Notes: a model not told the origin generated them from the sequence alone. DNA of 64,000 bases from Pseudoalteromonas arabiensis (GCF_001550155.1 NZ_LRUF01000025.1:1-64000); one strand, 5' to 3'. Counted from the first letter of the stretch, positions 1 to 9,748 are shown. Numbers and translations: made by a program.

Positions 1-120
1 ATAAAACACCCAACCAAGACCCTACTACTTCTATCCTTGTAGGCATAGTGTGGCATTTGCCATGTGAAAGTAGGACATCCTACTGCGTAGCGCACCATGG
101 CTCCTAATTAGAGAAACCCG
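1..120 (+). pseudogene. 5S rRNA 3'-part remnant, copy 1
   Basis: Positions about 46-79 (TAGTGTGGCATTTGCCATG and the following AAAGTAGGACATC) match the helix IV/V part of gammaproteobacterial 5S rRNA. The upstream half does not look like 5S and the usual GCCAGGC end is absent. The 120-bp unit recurs almost unchanged at 158-277. It may be the tail of an rRNA operon lying to the left, or a duplicated 5S fragment. The 5S resemblance is seen in the sequence; the origin is inferred. Confidence 0.5.
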
Positions 121-146
121 ATTCGAAAGAGTCGGGTTTTTTGTTG
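111..146 (+). terminator. Rho-independent terminator after 5S remnant 1
   Basis: AACCCGA and TCGGGTT form a hairpin followed by a run of T. It sits directly after the first 5S-like unit, as expected for the end of an rRNA operon. Confidence 0.75.
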
Positions 147-157
147 CCTGTAGAAAA

Positions 158-277
158 ATAAAACACCCAACCAAGACCCTACTACTTCTATCCTTGTAGG
201 CGTAGTGTGGCATTCGCCATGTGAAAGTAGGACATCCTACTGCGTAGCGCACCATGACTCCTAATTAGAGAAACCCG
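158..277 (+). pseudogene. 5S rRNA 3'-part remnant, copy 2
   Basis: This is a second 120-bp unit, nearly identical to positions 1-120, with only a few base changes (for example aggcg for aggca, and accatgact for accatggct). It carries the same 5S-like 3' segment and has its own terminator. Two tandem copies suggest a local duplication at the end of an rRNA operon. Confidence 0.5.
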
Positions 278-301
278 TTGCAGCAATGCAACGGGTTTTT
301 T
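271..301 (+). terminator. Rho-independent terminator after 5S remnant 2
   Basis: An 11-bp stem (AACCCGTTGCA with TGCAACGGGTT, loop GCAA) is followed by a T run. The stem differs from that of the first copy, although the units in front are almost identical. Confidence 0.85.
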
Positions 302-540
302 CGTATGTGGTCGTGATTTTACATCGCGCGCTACCCGCGAACAGACACCCCATGACGCGGAATAAACCCGCTGCTACGCGATAAGCTCGCCCCAACACGT
401 GTGTCGTCGCGATTTTACATCGTGCGCTCTATGAGCGAATAGACAGCTAATGACGCGGAAAAATCCGCCCAAGACAATGAAGCCGTTGCAGACAAGCTGC
501 GGGTTTTGTGTGTCGTCGCGACTTTTCATCGCAGTAGTTA
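301..540. repeat. Degenerate REP/BIME units
   Basis: This gene-free stretch holds decayed copies of the paired-hairpin repeat found intact at 18781-19092 and 23771-25306. Hairpin A-like pieces lie near 309-327, 403-422 and 512-535 (variants of CGCGATTTTACATCGCG). Hairpin B-like pieces lie near 354-377 and 450-469 (variants of GCGGGATAAACCCGC followed by TGCTAC). The units are diverged and irregularly spaced, which suggests an old cluster. Confidence 0.6.
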
Positions 541-588
541 ACGTAGCAGTATTAAATTCGCTCACTACAGCCAATAGGAGTGGGGGTA

Positions 589-1344
589 CTATTCACCTTG
601 CTTCTGCTCGGCTTTGGCAAGCTGAATATATTTGGTTTCAACTAGTTGAGATAAGGGAACGAGTTCATAACCTTGTTTTTCTAGCTCAGGTAAGGCTTCT
701 TGTAAGAAAGCAACGGTTTCTGGGTAAGGGTGGGCTATCGCTATTGCATAATTAAAGTGTTCGGCTTTAACTTTTAGTTCTTCAAGCTGCTGTGTCAATT
801 GCTGTGTTGTCACTACGTTATCAAGAAATACATGCCTTGAGACATTTGCTACACCGTAAAAGTTAGCGGCATTTTGTGCTTCGCTTTGACTTGTTGTTCG
901 GCTATCTAAAAAGTACAAACCACGTTTTTTTAAAACTTCCATGGTCCATTTCATGGGCTCTGTTAACTGTGTTAGCTCGGATCCCATGTGATTATTTACA
1001 CCTTTTACCTGTGGAAGCGATGCAAGTGCGTGCCCAAGTGTGGCTTGTAATTCTGACTTGCTCATCGATTCAGTGAGAGCGCCAGGTCCAAGTGCTTTGC
1101 TATTATCGAGAGCCTGCATAGGAATGTGTAGTAAAAGTTCTTTATTTATTTTACTGGCGCGTTCAGCAAACGTTTGGGCATAGGGTGTATGGGGCAAGAC
1201 TGAGAAAGTGACCTGCCCCGGTAAGTTTAAAATATCAAGATCGCGTTGGTGGTAGCCTATATCATCAATGACGATAGCAATTTGTTTTGCAGAGCAAAAC
1301 ATTGGCAAACATACTGCGAGTAGTAACCCTTTTAATAACTTCAC
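589..1344 (-). CDS. yibQ: Divergent polysaccharide deacetylase family protein (YibQ)
   Basis: This 251-residue exported protein has an N-terminal signal peptide (cleavage likely near CSA-K, residue 19) and the IAIVIDDIGY start typical of the YibQ/DUF610 divergent polysaccharide deacetylase family. The fold is a NodB-like barrel, but the family's enzyme activity is not established. It is the last gene of the gpmI-envC-protease-yibQ block, the order known from enterobacteria, which points to a role in the cell envelope. The start codon is GTG, with no strong ribosome binding site in front. The family call is firm; the function is open. Confidence 0.85.
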   Translation of the reverse strand: MKLLKGLLLAVCLPMFCSAKQIAIVIDDIGYHQRDLDILNLPGQVTFSVLPHTPYAQTFAERASKINKELLLHIPMQALDNSKALGPGALTESMSKSELQATLGHALASLPQVKGVNNHMGSELTQLTEPMKWTMEVLKKRGLYFLDSRTTSQSEAQNAANFYGVANVSRHVFLDNVVTTQQLTQQLEELKVKAEHFNYAIAIAHPYPETVAFLQEALPELEKQGYELVPLSQLVETKYIQLAKAEQKQGE

Positions 1345-1378
1345 TTGTTGTAATTATTTTTTCCATGTAGGCACTCAC

Positions 1379-2647
1379 TTACTGCACGATTAAGAGTTGC
1401 TGGGCAGTGAGTTGTTTTTTATCTTGTCTATCAAGTAGTGAGCTGAATAAAGCTAACTCTTGGATGTTTTTTATTATAGCGTCTTGGTTAATTTCTGAAA
1501 GCATTGTTTGATTTATACTCACATCAGGTGTGACTCCCTTTCCTTCTATTGACTGACCCGTTGGGGTGTAATAGCGAGCAGTCGTCAATTTAAGTGCTGT
1601 GTTGCCATTACCTAGAGGGATGAGTGATTGTACCGAGCCTTTACCGTAAGTTGTCTCGCCGATTAGTGTTGCTCGTTCATTATCTCTAAGGGCTGCTGCT
1701 AATATTTCCGCTGCAGACGCTGAGTTTTCATTTATCAATACCGCAATGGGGGCGCCATTTAGGATATCGCCATCATGCGCTTGATAATGTTGATTTGCTT
1801 CATTAAATCGACCTTTGGTTGAGACGATAACTCCGGTATCCAAGAATAAATCAGATACTTCAATGGCACCCTGCAATGTGCCTCCAGGGTTATCACGCAA
1901 GTCGATAATTAGTCCTGATAGTGGAAATCCGTTATTCATCTGCATTTTTGCTATTTCACGCGCAACATCGTGCAGGGTATGGTTGTTGAATGTATTGATA
2001 CTTAACAGAGCAACACCGGTGTCTGCAAGGTAGCCCTGCACGCTTTCTAAGTTGATTTGTTGGCGTTTGATAGAAAAACTGAGCCAGGTATCTTGTTCAC
2101 GTAAAACTGAAACATCTACCGCTGATTGACCACTTTGTTGAATAAGCTTTGTTATTTCACTCATACTTTTATTAGCGATAGGCTGTTGATTTATAGCAAT
2201 CACTTTATCGTTCTCTTTTAATCCTGCTAGTGCAGCGGGGGAGTTGCTAATAGTATTAACAACAACGACATGTCCTTGCTCTATTTTTACTTCTATGCCA
2301 ATGCCTGTGTAGCGGCCGCTCGTACTGCTGAAAATGGCGTCTAGTTCTGTTTCATCTAAGTATTTTGAGTAGGGGTCTAAGCGCTCAAATAAGGCTTCAA
2401 TTTGTTGATTATCGGGTTGAGTAATAAAGGTATTCTGTAACTTGAGATCATCCACATAATAGGTATGTATATTAAATAGAATTTCATTTAACTGCTGTGT
2501 ATGAAGCGCTTTAAGTGATGGTTTAGCATTGACCAAAGACGGTTGCAGCAATAAATATACGAAGGCTATAAGCAGTAGAAATGACAGCCAAGTGTATAGC
2601 TTGGCTGAAGGAGAGTATAATTTAAATGGGTAAGTCGTGTTTAGCAT
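1379..2647 (-). CDS. S41 family carboxyl-terminal processing protease
   Basis: This 422-residue protein has an N-terminal membrane anchor (about residues 15-35), a PDZ domain (about 95-175) and an S41 protease domain. The catalytic Ser lies in NENSASAAEI and the Lys in GETTYGKG, as expected for CtpA-type proteases. It should act in the periplasm, tethered to the inner membrane, trimming proteins at their C-termini. The ATG follows a strong GAGGAG ribosome binding site. It sits between envC and yibQ and is probably co-transcribed with them; an S41 protease beside envC is common in proteobacteria. The substrate cannot be read from the sequence. Confidence 0.9.
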   Translation of the reverse strand: MLNTTYPFKLYSPSAKLYTWLSFLLLIAFVYLLLQPSLVNAKPSLKALHTQQLNEILFNIHTYYVDDLKLQNTFITQPDNQQIEALFERLDPYSKYLDETELDAIFSSTSGRYTGIGIEVKIEQGHVVVVNTISNSPAALAGLKENDKVIAINQQPIANKSMSEITKLIQQSGQSAVDVSVLREQDTWLSFSIKRQQINLESVQGYLADTGVALLSINTFNNHTLHDVAREIAKMQMNNGFPLSGLIIDLRDNPGGTLQGAIEVSDLFLDTGVIVSTKGRFNEANQHYQAHDGDILNGAPIAVLINENSASAAEILAAALRDNERATLIGETTYGKGSVQSLIPLGNGNTALKLTTARYYTPTGQSIEGKGVTPDVSINQTMLSEINQDAIIKNIQELALFSSLLDRQDKKQLTAQQLLIVQ

Positions 2648-2682
2648 CAGCTGCTCCTCATAGGGTGCAGCTATTTAATCAA

Positions 2683-3822
2683 TTAAATACGTCTGCACCA
2701 TTTTACAGGATTTACTGCGCGTCCTTTATGGCGTATTTCAAAGTATAGACCAGGATCTGATTGTCCGCCGCTTTGGCCAACTAAGGCTATAATTTCGCCT
2801 TCTCTGACAAGATCGCCCACATCACGAAGTAAAGTTTGGGCGTGGCCGTATAAGCTCATAAAACCATCGCCATGATCAATAGCAATCACCCAGCCAAAAC
2901 CATTTAACCAGTCTGCATAGACAACTTGCCCATTTTGCACGCTTTTGACATCACTGCCTTCTCTAGCGCCAATGAGAACGCCTTTCCAGTCAATATTACC
3001 GTGTTTACGCTGTCCAAAGCTGTAACGAATTTTTCCTTTTGTTGGCCAGTCAAGTTTGCCTTTACTGTTTTGCAAGCCAAGTAGCTCAACCTTTTTTGAG
3101 CGCTCTCTTTCTAACTCTTCTATGGCGGTGATAAGCGTTTGTTCATTTTCTTTGAGGTAATCAATTGAGCTTTTTGTTTCTTTTAGGGCTGATTGTAATT
3201 TGTTGAGGTTGCTCTTACGGTCTTGTTGCGCGCTGACAAGTGCTTGTTGTCGTGCCTTTTGCTCGTTATGTAATTCAACAAGACGCAACTTGGTTTGCTC
3301 AAGTTCTGCTTGGTTATCCGCAATTTGGATTTGTAGCGCCTTAAGCTCTTCAAGCTGCGCTATTCGTGCTTTATTTAAGTAGTTATAGTAACTGAGTGTG
3401 CGCTCAATTTTTGCCGTGTCTTGTTGGCTTAAGAGCATTTTTGAATAATCATGGCCACCAGACATATAAGCACTTTTTAGTTGGGCTGCTAGCACAGCTT
3501 GACGTTCAGCTTGCTCTTGCTTTAATTGTTTGGCTTTATTTTGAAGTTTAGCTTGTTGTTGCTCGTTCTCTTTAATTGATTGTGCAGCGAGATTCAGCGC
3601 TTTTGCATTTTTAGCTATTTCTAACTCGTGGCTACGAAGTGCACTACGCATGTCAGAAATAGACTTCCTCTGTCCTTTAAGGTTAGCTTGCGATTTTTCT
3701 AAAGCTGATTGAATTTCGGATAGGTCTTTTTTGGTTTGATCTTCATTAGCAGCAACTCCTGTTCCTGCTAATGAAGCCAGTATTAAACCAGTTTTTAGGA
3801 AGTGGTTAATACGTTTTCTCAT
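2683..3822 (-). CDS. envC: Murein hydrolase activator EnvC
   Basis: This 379-residue protein has a signal peptide, a long coiled coil (about residues 25-250, rich in Q, K, E and L) and a C-terminal LytM/M23 domain. The LytM metal ligands are degenerate: the usual HxxxD is replaced by a segment without His, and the LHFEIR motif reads LYFEIR. This fits EnvC, which activates amidases at the division site rather than cutting murein itself. It follows gpmI with only 3 bp between, as in E. coli, so translation is probably coupled. Confidence 0.93.
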   Translation of the reverse strand: MRKRINHFLKTGLILASLAGTGVAANEDQTKKDLSEIQSALEKSQANLKGQRKSISDMRSALRSHELEIAKNAKALNLAAQSIKENEQQQAKLQNKAKQLKQEQAERQAVLAAQLKSAYMSGGHDYSKMLLSQQDTAKIERTLSYYNYLNKARIAQLEELKALQIQIADNQAELEQTKLRLVELHNEQKARQQALVSAQQDRKSNLNKLQSALKETKSSIDYLKENEQTLITAIEELERERSKKVELLGLQNSKGKLDWPTKGKIRYSFGQRKHGNIDWKGVLIGAREGSDVKSVQNGQVVYADWLNGFGWVIAIDHGDGFMSLYGHAQTLLRDVGDLVREGEIIALVGQSGGQSDPGLYFEIRHKGRAVNPVKWCRRI

Positions 3823-3825
3823 TGT

Positions 3826-5370
3826 TTATTTCAGCGTCATAATTGGTTTGCCAGTCATTTCGCTTGGCTGCTCAAGACCCATTAAGTGAAGCATTGTTGG
3901 AGCAACGTCACTCAGTGTTTTACCATCGTGAGCTGTCGCGTCACGGCCCACGTAAATAAAGGGAACTGGTTCACTGGTATGGGCTGTATGTGCTTGACCC
4001 GTTGCAGGGTTGGCCATTTGCTCGGCATTACCGTGGTCAGCTGTAATTAACGCTTCACCACCGTGCTCTTCAAGTGCAGAAATTACACGGCCTATACAGT
4101 GATCAACTGCTTCACATGCTTTGACAGCCGCTTCGAATACGCCTGAGTGTCCAACCATATCGCCGTTAGGGTAGTTACAGATAATGGCATCGTATTTACC
4201 GCTGGCAATTGCTTCAACAAGTTTATCGGTTAGCATTTCTGAGTTCATTTCAGGTTGCAGGTCGTAAGTTGCCACTTGTGGTGATGGGATTAGTTCACGA
4301 GTCTCGCCAACAAATTCATCTTCACGGCCGCCACTAAAGAAAAAGGTGACGTGTGCATATTTTTCTGTTTCAGAGATGCGCAGTTGCGTTTTACCTTGCT
4401 TCTCGAGCCATTCACCTAATACGTTCGTTAGAGGTTCTGGTGCGAATGCAACAGGGGCTTTAATATCGGCAGCGTACTCTGTCATCATTACAAAACCACT
4501 AAGAGCAGGAGCTTTCTTTTTTTCAAAACCATCAAAGTCAGCGTCAACAAATGCGCGGGTCATTTCACGAGCGCGATCAGCTCTGAAGTTGGCAAAAATA
4601 ATTGTGTCACCATCGTTAATTTCTACTGCTGATTGGCCATCAGGCACAATTGTTGTTGCCGCGACAAATTCATCATTTTCATCACGTTCGTAGGCGGCTT
4701 CGAGTGCGCTCACTCCGTCGCTAAAACTGTGACCTGCAATACCACTCACCATAACATCATAAGCAGCTTCGACACGATTCCAGCGGTTGTCTCTATCCAT
4801 TGCATAGTAACGACCCACTAAGGTTGCTAAGCGACCACAGTTCAGTTTTGCAAATAGTGCTTCAATCCGCTCAATAGAGGCTTTTGCACTGCGTGGTGGC
4901 GTATCACGACCATCCAAGAAAGCATGGAAGTATACTTCTTTGGCACCGCGCTTCGCTGCAAGCTCGATAGTAGCAACGATATGATCTTCATGGCTATGAA
5001 CGCCACCTGGGCTTAAAAGTCCCATGATATGAACAGCTTTACCTGCGTTGACTGCTTTATCGATATTTTCAACAAGAGCAGGGTTGTGAGCGAACTCACC
5101 ATCTTCAATCGCTTTAGTGATACGCGTAAAATCTTGGTAGACAATGCGGCCAGCACCCAAGTTAACATGACCCACTTCTGAGTTACCCATTTGCCCTTGC
5201 GGTAAACCAACATCAAGGCCAGACCCTGAAATGAGTGTATGAGGACGCGTTGCCCAAAGTTCATCGAGTACAGGGGTATTAGCAGCAAGTATTGCATTAC
5301 TTTCTGTGTCTTCACGGTATCCCCAACCGTCTAAGATCATTAATACCAATGGTTTTTTATGCTCTGTCAT
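3826..5370 (-). CDS. gpmI: 2,3-bisphosphoglycerate-independent phosphoglycerate mutase
   Basis: This glycolytic enzyme interconverts 3- and 2-phosphoglycerate using two Mn ions. [11 protein letters not shown] near the N-terminus and the catalytic serine motif GNSEVGH are clear, with metal-binding motifs near the C-terminus ([20 protein letters not shown]). The start was set at the ATG at 5370 because AGGAGCGATA lies directly in front and the family begins at this point; an in-frame extension of 13 residues upstream looks untranslated. The product has 514 residues, the usual length. It is the first gene of the block with envC, the S41 protease and yibQ. Confidence 0.96.
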   Translation of the reverse strand: MTEHKKPLVLMILDGWGYREDTESNAILAANTPVLDELWATRPHTLISGSGLDVGLPQGQMGNSEVGHVNLGAGRIVYQDFTRITKAIEDGEFAHNPALVENIDKAVNAGKAVHIMGLLSPGGVHSHEDHIVATIELAAKRGAKEVYFHAFLDGRDTPPRSAKASIERIEALFAKLNCGRLATLVGRYYAMDRDNRWNRVEAAYDVMVSGIAGHSFSDGVSALEAAYERDENDEFVAATTIVPDGQSAVEINDGDTIIFANFRADRAREMTRAFVDADFDGFEKKKAPALSGFVMMTEYAADIKAPVAFAPEPLTNVLGEWLEKQGKTQLRISETEKYAHVTFFFSGGREDEFVGETRELIPSPQVATYDLQPEMNSEMLTDKLVEAIASGKYDAIICNYPNGDMVGHSGVFEAAVKACEAVDHCIGRVISALEEHGGEALITADHGNAEQMANPATGQAHTAHTSEPVPFIYVGRDATAHDGKTLSDVAPTMLHLMGLEQPSEMTGKPIMTLK

Positions 5371-5561
5371 TATCGCTCCTGAAGATTGGCACTTATATAC
5401 CATTAGCATACCGTGTTTTATGGTTTTGATCAGCTATCAATATGTCATATTAAAATATTTCACGCTCTAGTATTTTCGATTCAAGCACGTATACTTGCGT
5501 GGCATATTTTAATAACCCCATGGTAAGTCGCCGTGGTCGTAGATATCTTAGTGGAAAACGC

Positions 5562-5993
5562 ATGGATCAATACATTGAATTTGTCGGTAATCATCCGATA
5601 TTGAGCATTATCTGGCTTGCATTGGTGGCAATGCTTATCAGTAGCTGGTTTAAAAGTAAATTTTCAGCAATTCGTCAAATTAATCCACAACAAGTGACTT
5701 TGTTGATTAACCGTGAAGATGGCCAAGTTGTTGATATTAGAGCTCAAAAAGAATTTAACTCAGGTCATATCGCAGGAGCAACACACCTAAGCTCAGAAAA
5801 GGCAAAACAATCTGATTTTTCAAGCCTTGAAAAGTTCAAGAGTAAACCCATTATACTAGTATGTACCACGGGCATGACCGCCTCAGGTATCGCAACTGCA
5901 ATGCATAAAGCAGGATTTGAACGTGTATATGTATTATCGGGTGGTATGGGTGCTTGGCAATCGGCCAGTTTACCAACGACAACCGGTCGCTAA
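5562..5993 (+). CDS. yibN: Rhodanese-like domain protein YibN
   Basis: This is a small membrane-anchored protein of 143 residues: an N-terminal helix (about residues 8-27, HPILSIIWLALVAML) and a rhodanese domain (about 45-135). The active-site Cys lies in LVCTTGMTASG. The start is set at the ATG at 5562, where it aligns with E. coli YibN; the reading frame is open upstream but unlike the family. It heads the conserved yibN-grxC-secB-gpsA order and is divergent from gpmI. Its sulfur acceptor is not known. Confidence 0.9.
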   Translation: MDQYIEFVGNHPILSIIWLALVAMLISSWFKSKFSAIRQINPQQVTLLINREDGQVVDIRAQKEFNSGHIAGATHLSSEKAKQSDFSSLEKFKSKPIILVCTTGMTASGIATAMHKAGFERVYVLSGGMGAWQSASLPTTTGR

Positions 5994-6027
5994 TAGCATC
6001 ACGTAGCAGCCCAATAGAGGATTTATT

Positions 6028-6285
6028 ATGAGTAATGTTGTTCTTTACACCAAGGCGTACTGCCCTTTTTGCCAACGCGCATTAGCTTTACTAGACAGTA
6101 AAGGTGTAAGTTATACGAACATTGACATTGGTGAGCATCCTGAACGTCGTGACGAAATGATCGACAAAGCCAATGGTGGTTATACAGTGCCGCAAATTTT
6201 TATTAATGATGAACATATTGGCGGTTGCGACGACATGATGGCGATAGAAGCACAAGGTCTATTAGACGCTAAGCTGAACGCTTAA
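6028..6285 (+). CDS. grxC: Glutaredoxin 3
   Basis: An 85-residue cytosolic glutaredoxin that reduces disulfides with glutathione. The active site is CPFC (residues 12-15) instead of the CPYC of E. coli, a common conservative change. TVPQIFIN is the cis-Pro loop and GGCDDM the glutathione-binding end. The ribosome binding site AGAGGA lies 6-7 bases before the ATG. It lies between yibN and secB as in E. coli. Confidence 0.96.
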   Translation: MSNVVLYTKAYCPFCQRALALLDSKGVSYTNIDIGEHPERRDEMIDKANGGYTVPQIFINDEHIGGCDDMMAIEAQGLLDAKLNA

Positions 6286-6322
6286 AATTTATTATAAAAA
6301 CGAATACAAGTTAGGAATTACA

Positions 6323-6811
6323 ATGAACGAAGAAAACCAGAACGCAGCAGCAGAACAACAAGCAGGTGCTCAATTCACAATTCAACGTATCTATACAAAA
6401 GATGTTTCTTTTGAGACACCAAACTCACCAGCTATCTTTCAAAAAGAATGGACGCCTGAAGTTAAGTTAGACCTTGATACTCGTTCAAATAAGTTAGAAG
6501 AAGGTGTTTTTGAGGTTGTTCTTGCTCTGACTGTTACTGCATCAATCGGTGAAGAAACAGCTTTCTTATGTGAGATCCAACAAGCGGGTATTTTCACTAT
6601 TGGTGAAGTTGAAGAAGTTCAATTAGCACATATGCTAGGCGCATTTTGCCCGAACGTATTGTTCCCGTATGCACGTGAAGCAGTTTCAAACTTAGTTAAC
6701 CGTGGTACTTTCCCACAACTTAACTTAGCGCCTGTTAATTTTGATGCATTGTTTGCTCAGTACATGCAACAACGTGCAGCTCAAGAGCAACAGGCTCAAG
6801 CAGACGCATAA
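6323..6811 (+). CDS. secB: Protein-export chaperone SecB
   Basis: A 162-residue tetrameric chaperone that keeps preproteins unfolded and hands them to SecA. The family signatures [17 protein letters not shown], the CEIQQAGIF region and LLFPYARE-like [12 protein letters not shown] are present. A clear ribosome binding site (TAGGA) precedes the ATG. The gene is followed after 3 bp by gpsA, so the two are probably co-transcribed. Confidence 0.97.
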   Translation: MNEENQNAAAEQQAGAQFTIQRIYTKDVSFETPNSPAIFQKEWTPEVKLDLDTRSNKLEEGVFEVVLALTVTASIGEETAFLCEIQQAGIFTIGEVEEVQLAHMLGAFCPNVLFPYAREAVSNLVNRGTFPQLNLAPVNFDALFAQYMQQRAAQEQQAQADA

Positions 6812-6814
6812 GCA

Positions 6815-7822
6815 ATGACTACAGCACAATCAGCTGTTACAGTTTTAGGGGCGGGGTCGTATGGCACCGCCCTTGCTATTTGCTTTGCCAGAAATGGCCA
6901 CCCAGTGACTTTGTGGGGGCGAAATAGCGATGACGTTGCCACGCTTGCAGCTGAGCGAAAGAATCAACGTTATCTTCCTGATGTGGATTTTCCACAAACC
7001 CTTTCACTTGAATCTGATCTCGAAACGGCGGTTAAGGCCAGCAAGATTATTCTTGTGGTTGTGCCAAGCCATGCATTTGCTACAACACTACAGCAGATAA
7101 AGCCATGGTTGCAAGAGGGTGCCCAAGTAGCTTGGGCTACCAAAGGACTGGAACCAAATACAGGACGCTTATTGCAAGAAGTTGCGATGCAGGAATTAGG
7201 CGATGATATGCCGCTTGCAGTGTTGTCTGGGCCTACTTTTGCTAAAGAAATGGCGATGGGGCTACCTACTGCAATTTCTGTGTCATCAACATCCAGTGAC
7301 TTTGCAAAGCAACTTGCCGAGTTATTGCATTGTGGACGCTCTTTTAGGGTGTATAACAATGACGATTTTATTGGTATTCAGCTCGGTGGTGCGGTTAAAA
7401 ATGTTATTGCGATTGGTGCCGGTATGTCGGATGGCTTTGGTTTTGGTGCCAATGCGAGAACTGCGCTGATCACTCGTGGTCTTGCAGAGTTATGTCGATT
7501 AGGCTGTGCTTTGGGTGCTCGCTCAGATACCTTTATGGGGATGGCAGGGTTAGGTGACTTAATTCTAACCTGCACAGATAATCAGTCGCGTAATCGACGC
7601 TTTGGCTTAGCACTTGGCAAAGGTGAAGGGGTTGAAGCTGCCATAGAATCAATTGGTCAAGTGGTTGAAGGTTATCGAAACACGAAAGAAGTGTATTTGT
7701 TAGCTGAGCGTACAGGTATTGAAATGCCAATCACTGAGCAAATTTACAAAGTGTTGTACGAAAACAAAAATGTAAAAGAAGCAGCAATGGCGCTACTCGG
7801 ACGTGAACAAAAATCTGAGTAG
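6815..7822 (+). CDS. gpsA: Glycerol-3-phosphate dehydrogenase [NAD(P)+]
   Basis: This 335-residue enzyme makes sn-glycerol 3-phosphate from dihydroxyacetone phosphate for phospholipid synthesis. The N-terminal Rossmann motif is [12 protein letters not shown], and the catalytic Lys lies in [13 protein letters not shown]. The length matches the E. coli protein (339). It is the last gene of the yibN-grxC-secB-gpsA run and is followed by a strong terminator. Confidence 0.97.
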   Translation: MTTAQSAVTVLGAGSYGTALAICFARNGHPVTLWGRNSDDVATLAAERKNQRYLPDVDFPQTLSLESDLETAVKASKIILVVVPSHAFATTLQQIKPWLQEGAQVAWATKGLEPNTGRLLQEVAMQELGDDMPLAVLSGPTFAKEMAMGLPTAISVSSTSSDFAKQLAELLHCGRSFRVYNNDDFIGIQLGGAVKNVIAIGAGMSDGFGFGANARTALITRGLAELCRLGCALGARSDTFMGMAGLGDLILTCTDNQSRNRRFGLALGKGEGVEAAIESIGQVVEGYRNTKEVYLLAERTGIEMPITEQIYKVLYENKNVKEAAMALLGREQKSE

Positions 7823-7848
7823 GTTATAAAGAGCAACTATAGACATTA

Positions 7849-7878
7849 AAAAGCGCGATTTTATATCGCGCTTTTGTT
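7849..7878. terminator. Bidirectional terminator after gpsA
   Basis: An 11-bp stem (AAAAGCGCGAT with ATCGCGCTTTT, loop TTTAT read with the stem) is flanked by A and T runs and serves gpsA on the plus strand and the convergent GGDEF/EAL gene on the minus strand. Its core CGCGATTTTATATCGCG is identical to hairpin A of the repeat family at 23771-25306. Confidence 0.85.
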
Positions 7879-7879
7879 T

Positions 7880-9748
7880 TTAAGTTAATTGCTTAGTCAA
7901 TTTATTTTTGATGAATTCATTGACTTGCTCGACATTGAGCGGCTTACTGTAGTAGTAACCTTGCTGACAGTGACACCCCATTATGTGCAGCATGTACGCC
8001 TGCTCTTGTGTTTCAATTCCTTCCGCAACAACGTTAATATTCAAATACTTTGCTAGGCGGACAATCGTCGCTGTGATATTTCTATCTTGTTCATTTTTAG
8101 CAATATCTCTGACAAATGACTTATCAATTTTCAACGTATCGATAGGAAAACGTTTTAAATAGCTTAACGATGAATGTCCCGTGCCAAAATCATCTAGCGC
8201 TATTTGCACACCCAGCGATTTAATACGCCTCATTTGCTGCTCTGCAAATTGTGGGTTTTCCATCATGGCACTTTCGGTTATTTCAAGTTCTAAGCATGAT
8301 GCTGGCACATCAAACTTAGCTAAGTTATCAACTAATGTATCGATTAGATTACTTTGCTGAAAGTGTAGGGCAGAAATATTAATCGCGACCTTTCCAAAGG
8401 CAAGATTTTGATGTCGCCAAGCTGCGAGTTGTTTTAGTAACTGCGCGAGTAGTAGTTGGGTAAGGGGGATAATCGCGCCATTTTGTTCCGCTAAAGGAAT
8501 AAATTCATCAGGGTTAATTAAACTTCCATCTTCTTGGGGCCAACGAACTAAGGCCTCAAAACCATACAAACGGTTGTGTTGAGCATCATATTTAGGCTGG
8601 AAATAAAGTTCGAACTCATTGTTAGTAATAGCCTTGAATAACGCACTTTCTTTTGTGAGCTCTGTTGGGTCGAGGGTATGACGCTCTTTATCAAAAAACT
8701 GATATGTATTTCGGCCTATTTTTTTTGCATGATTTAAGGCGCTGTTAGCGCTGCGCATTAGGTTTTCGCAGTTATACGCATTCTCAGGGTAGATTGCGAT
8801 TCCACAGCAAGCGGAAAGAGATGTTTCGAAACCATCAAGCATAAAAGGTGTTTTAAATTGTCGAAGTACTAAATCAGCGGTTTTTTTGGCAAAGAAAATG
8901 GTTTTATCGGAGTAAAGGTAGGGAGGGACTAAAATTGCAAACTCATCAGCACCTAATCTAGCAATAGTAAAACCTGAGTTAAGTGCATTGGTAAGTCTAC
9001 AAGCGACTTCCTTTAAAAGCATGTCGCCTACTGTATGACCAAGTGAATCGTTAATTTTTTTAAAGTTGTCCAGATCTATAAATAAAATGAGAAGGCTCGG
9101 GTATTTGTCATTGCAGGCGTTGATTGCTTTATCTAACGACTCTATAAAAATAGTGCGGTTTGATAACCCTGTAACCGTGTCTTTTGTGGTGAGTCTAAGC
9201 ATTGTCCGCTCATGGTTTTTACGTGCAGTGACATCAGCAAATAAACCTACATAGCGAACAAATTGCCTTGGAAATTTAGGTGTTGCCACTTTGGTAATAC
9301 ACAAATCAAGTGCATATGGCTGACCATCTTTGCGTAAGTTCCAAATTTCACCTGACCAATAACCATCTTGTACTAACTCTTGTTGGATCATTTGTTCGAG
9401 TTGCCGATCTCTGCCATCTTTAGTGAGGGCTTTAAACTCCTTGCCCATGACATCTTCTTTACGATAACCCGAAATTTCACAAAACGTGTTATTCACTTCA
9501 ATGATTTTGAAGTGTTCATCACTGACCCAAATCGCATCTTTCGACTGTGATAGGAGCGCATCAATTAACATCATTTTTTGACTTTTTTGATTATGAATAA
9601 CGGCAATAAAAAGCCCAATGATGGCCAGTAGGATAAGGAAGAGTAGAAGAGGGATACTGTTAGATAAGTTTGATGCGATTGATGATGCAACGCTAACAGA
9701 ATGTTGCATCATTAAAGTTATGCTGAATAAAACAGTAAAAAAGCGCAT
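7880..9748 (-). CDS. Membrane PAS-GGDEF-EAL cyclic di-GMP protein
   Basis: This 622-residue protein has an N-terminal signal-like helix and a membrane segment (about 32-52), a PAS/PAC sensor region (about 58-175), a GGDEF domain (about 190-345) and an EAL domain (about 365-610). The cyclase signature reads GADEF instead of GGDEF, so synthesis of c-di-GMP may be weak or lost. The EAL domain keeps FEALVRW, EITESAMM, DDFGTGHSSL and KIDKSFV, so it is probably an active phosphodiesterase. It stands alone, convergent with gpsA. The PAS signal is unknown. Confidence 0.92.
   Translation of the reverse strand: MRFFTVLFSITLMMQHSVSVASSIASNLSNSIPLLLFLILLAIIGLFIAVIHNQKSQKMMLIDALLSQSKDAIWVSDEHFKIIEVNNTFCEISGYRKEDVMGKEFKALTKDGRDRQLEQMIQQELVQDGYWSGEIWNLRKDGQPYALDLCITKVATPKFPRQFVRYVGLFADVTARKNHERTMLRLTTKDTVTGLSNRTIFIESLDKAINACNDKYPSLLILFIDLDNFKKINDSLGHTVGDMLLKEVACRLTNALNSGFTIARLGADEFAILVPPYLYSDKTIFFAKKTADLVLRQFKTPFMLDGFETSLSACCGIAIYPENAYNCENLMRSANSALNHAKKIGRNTYQFFDKERHTLDPTELTKESALFKAITNNEFELYFQPKYDAQHNRLYGFEALVRWPQEDGSLINPDEFIPLAEQNGAIIPLTQLLLAQLLKQLAAWRHQNLAFGKVAINISALHFQQSNLIDTLVDNLAKFDVPASCLELEITESAMMENPQFAEQQMRRIKSLGVQIALDDFGTGHSSLSYLKRFPIDTLKIDKSFVRDIAKNEQDRNITATIVRLAKYLNINVVAEGIETQEQAYMLHIMGCHCQQGYYYSKPLNVEQVNEFIKNKLTKQLT

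Noticed and set aside
31..255. Minus-strand open frame across the 5S-like units
   Set aside because: It only reflects the duplicated non-coding unit, and two terminators and 5S-like text explain the region.
2904..3089. Separate small gene inside envC on the same strand
   Set aside because: It is a shifted-frame shadow of the LytM region with no ribosome site.
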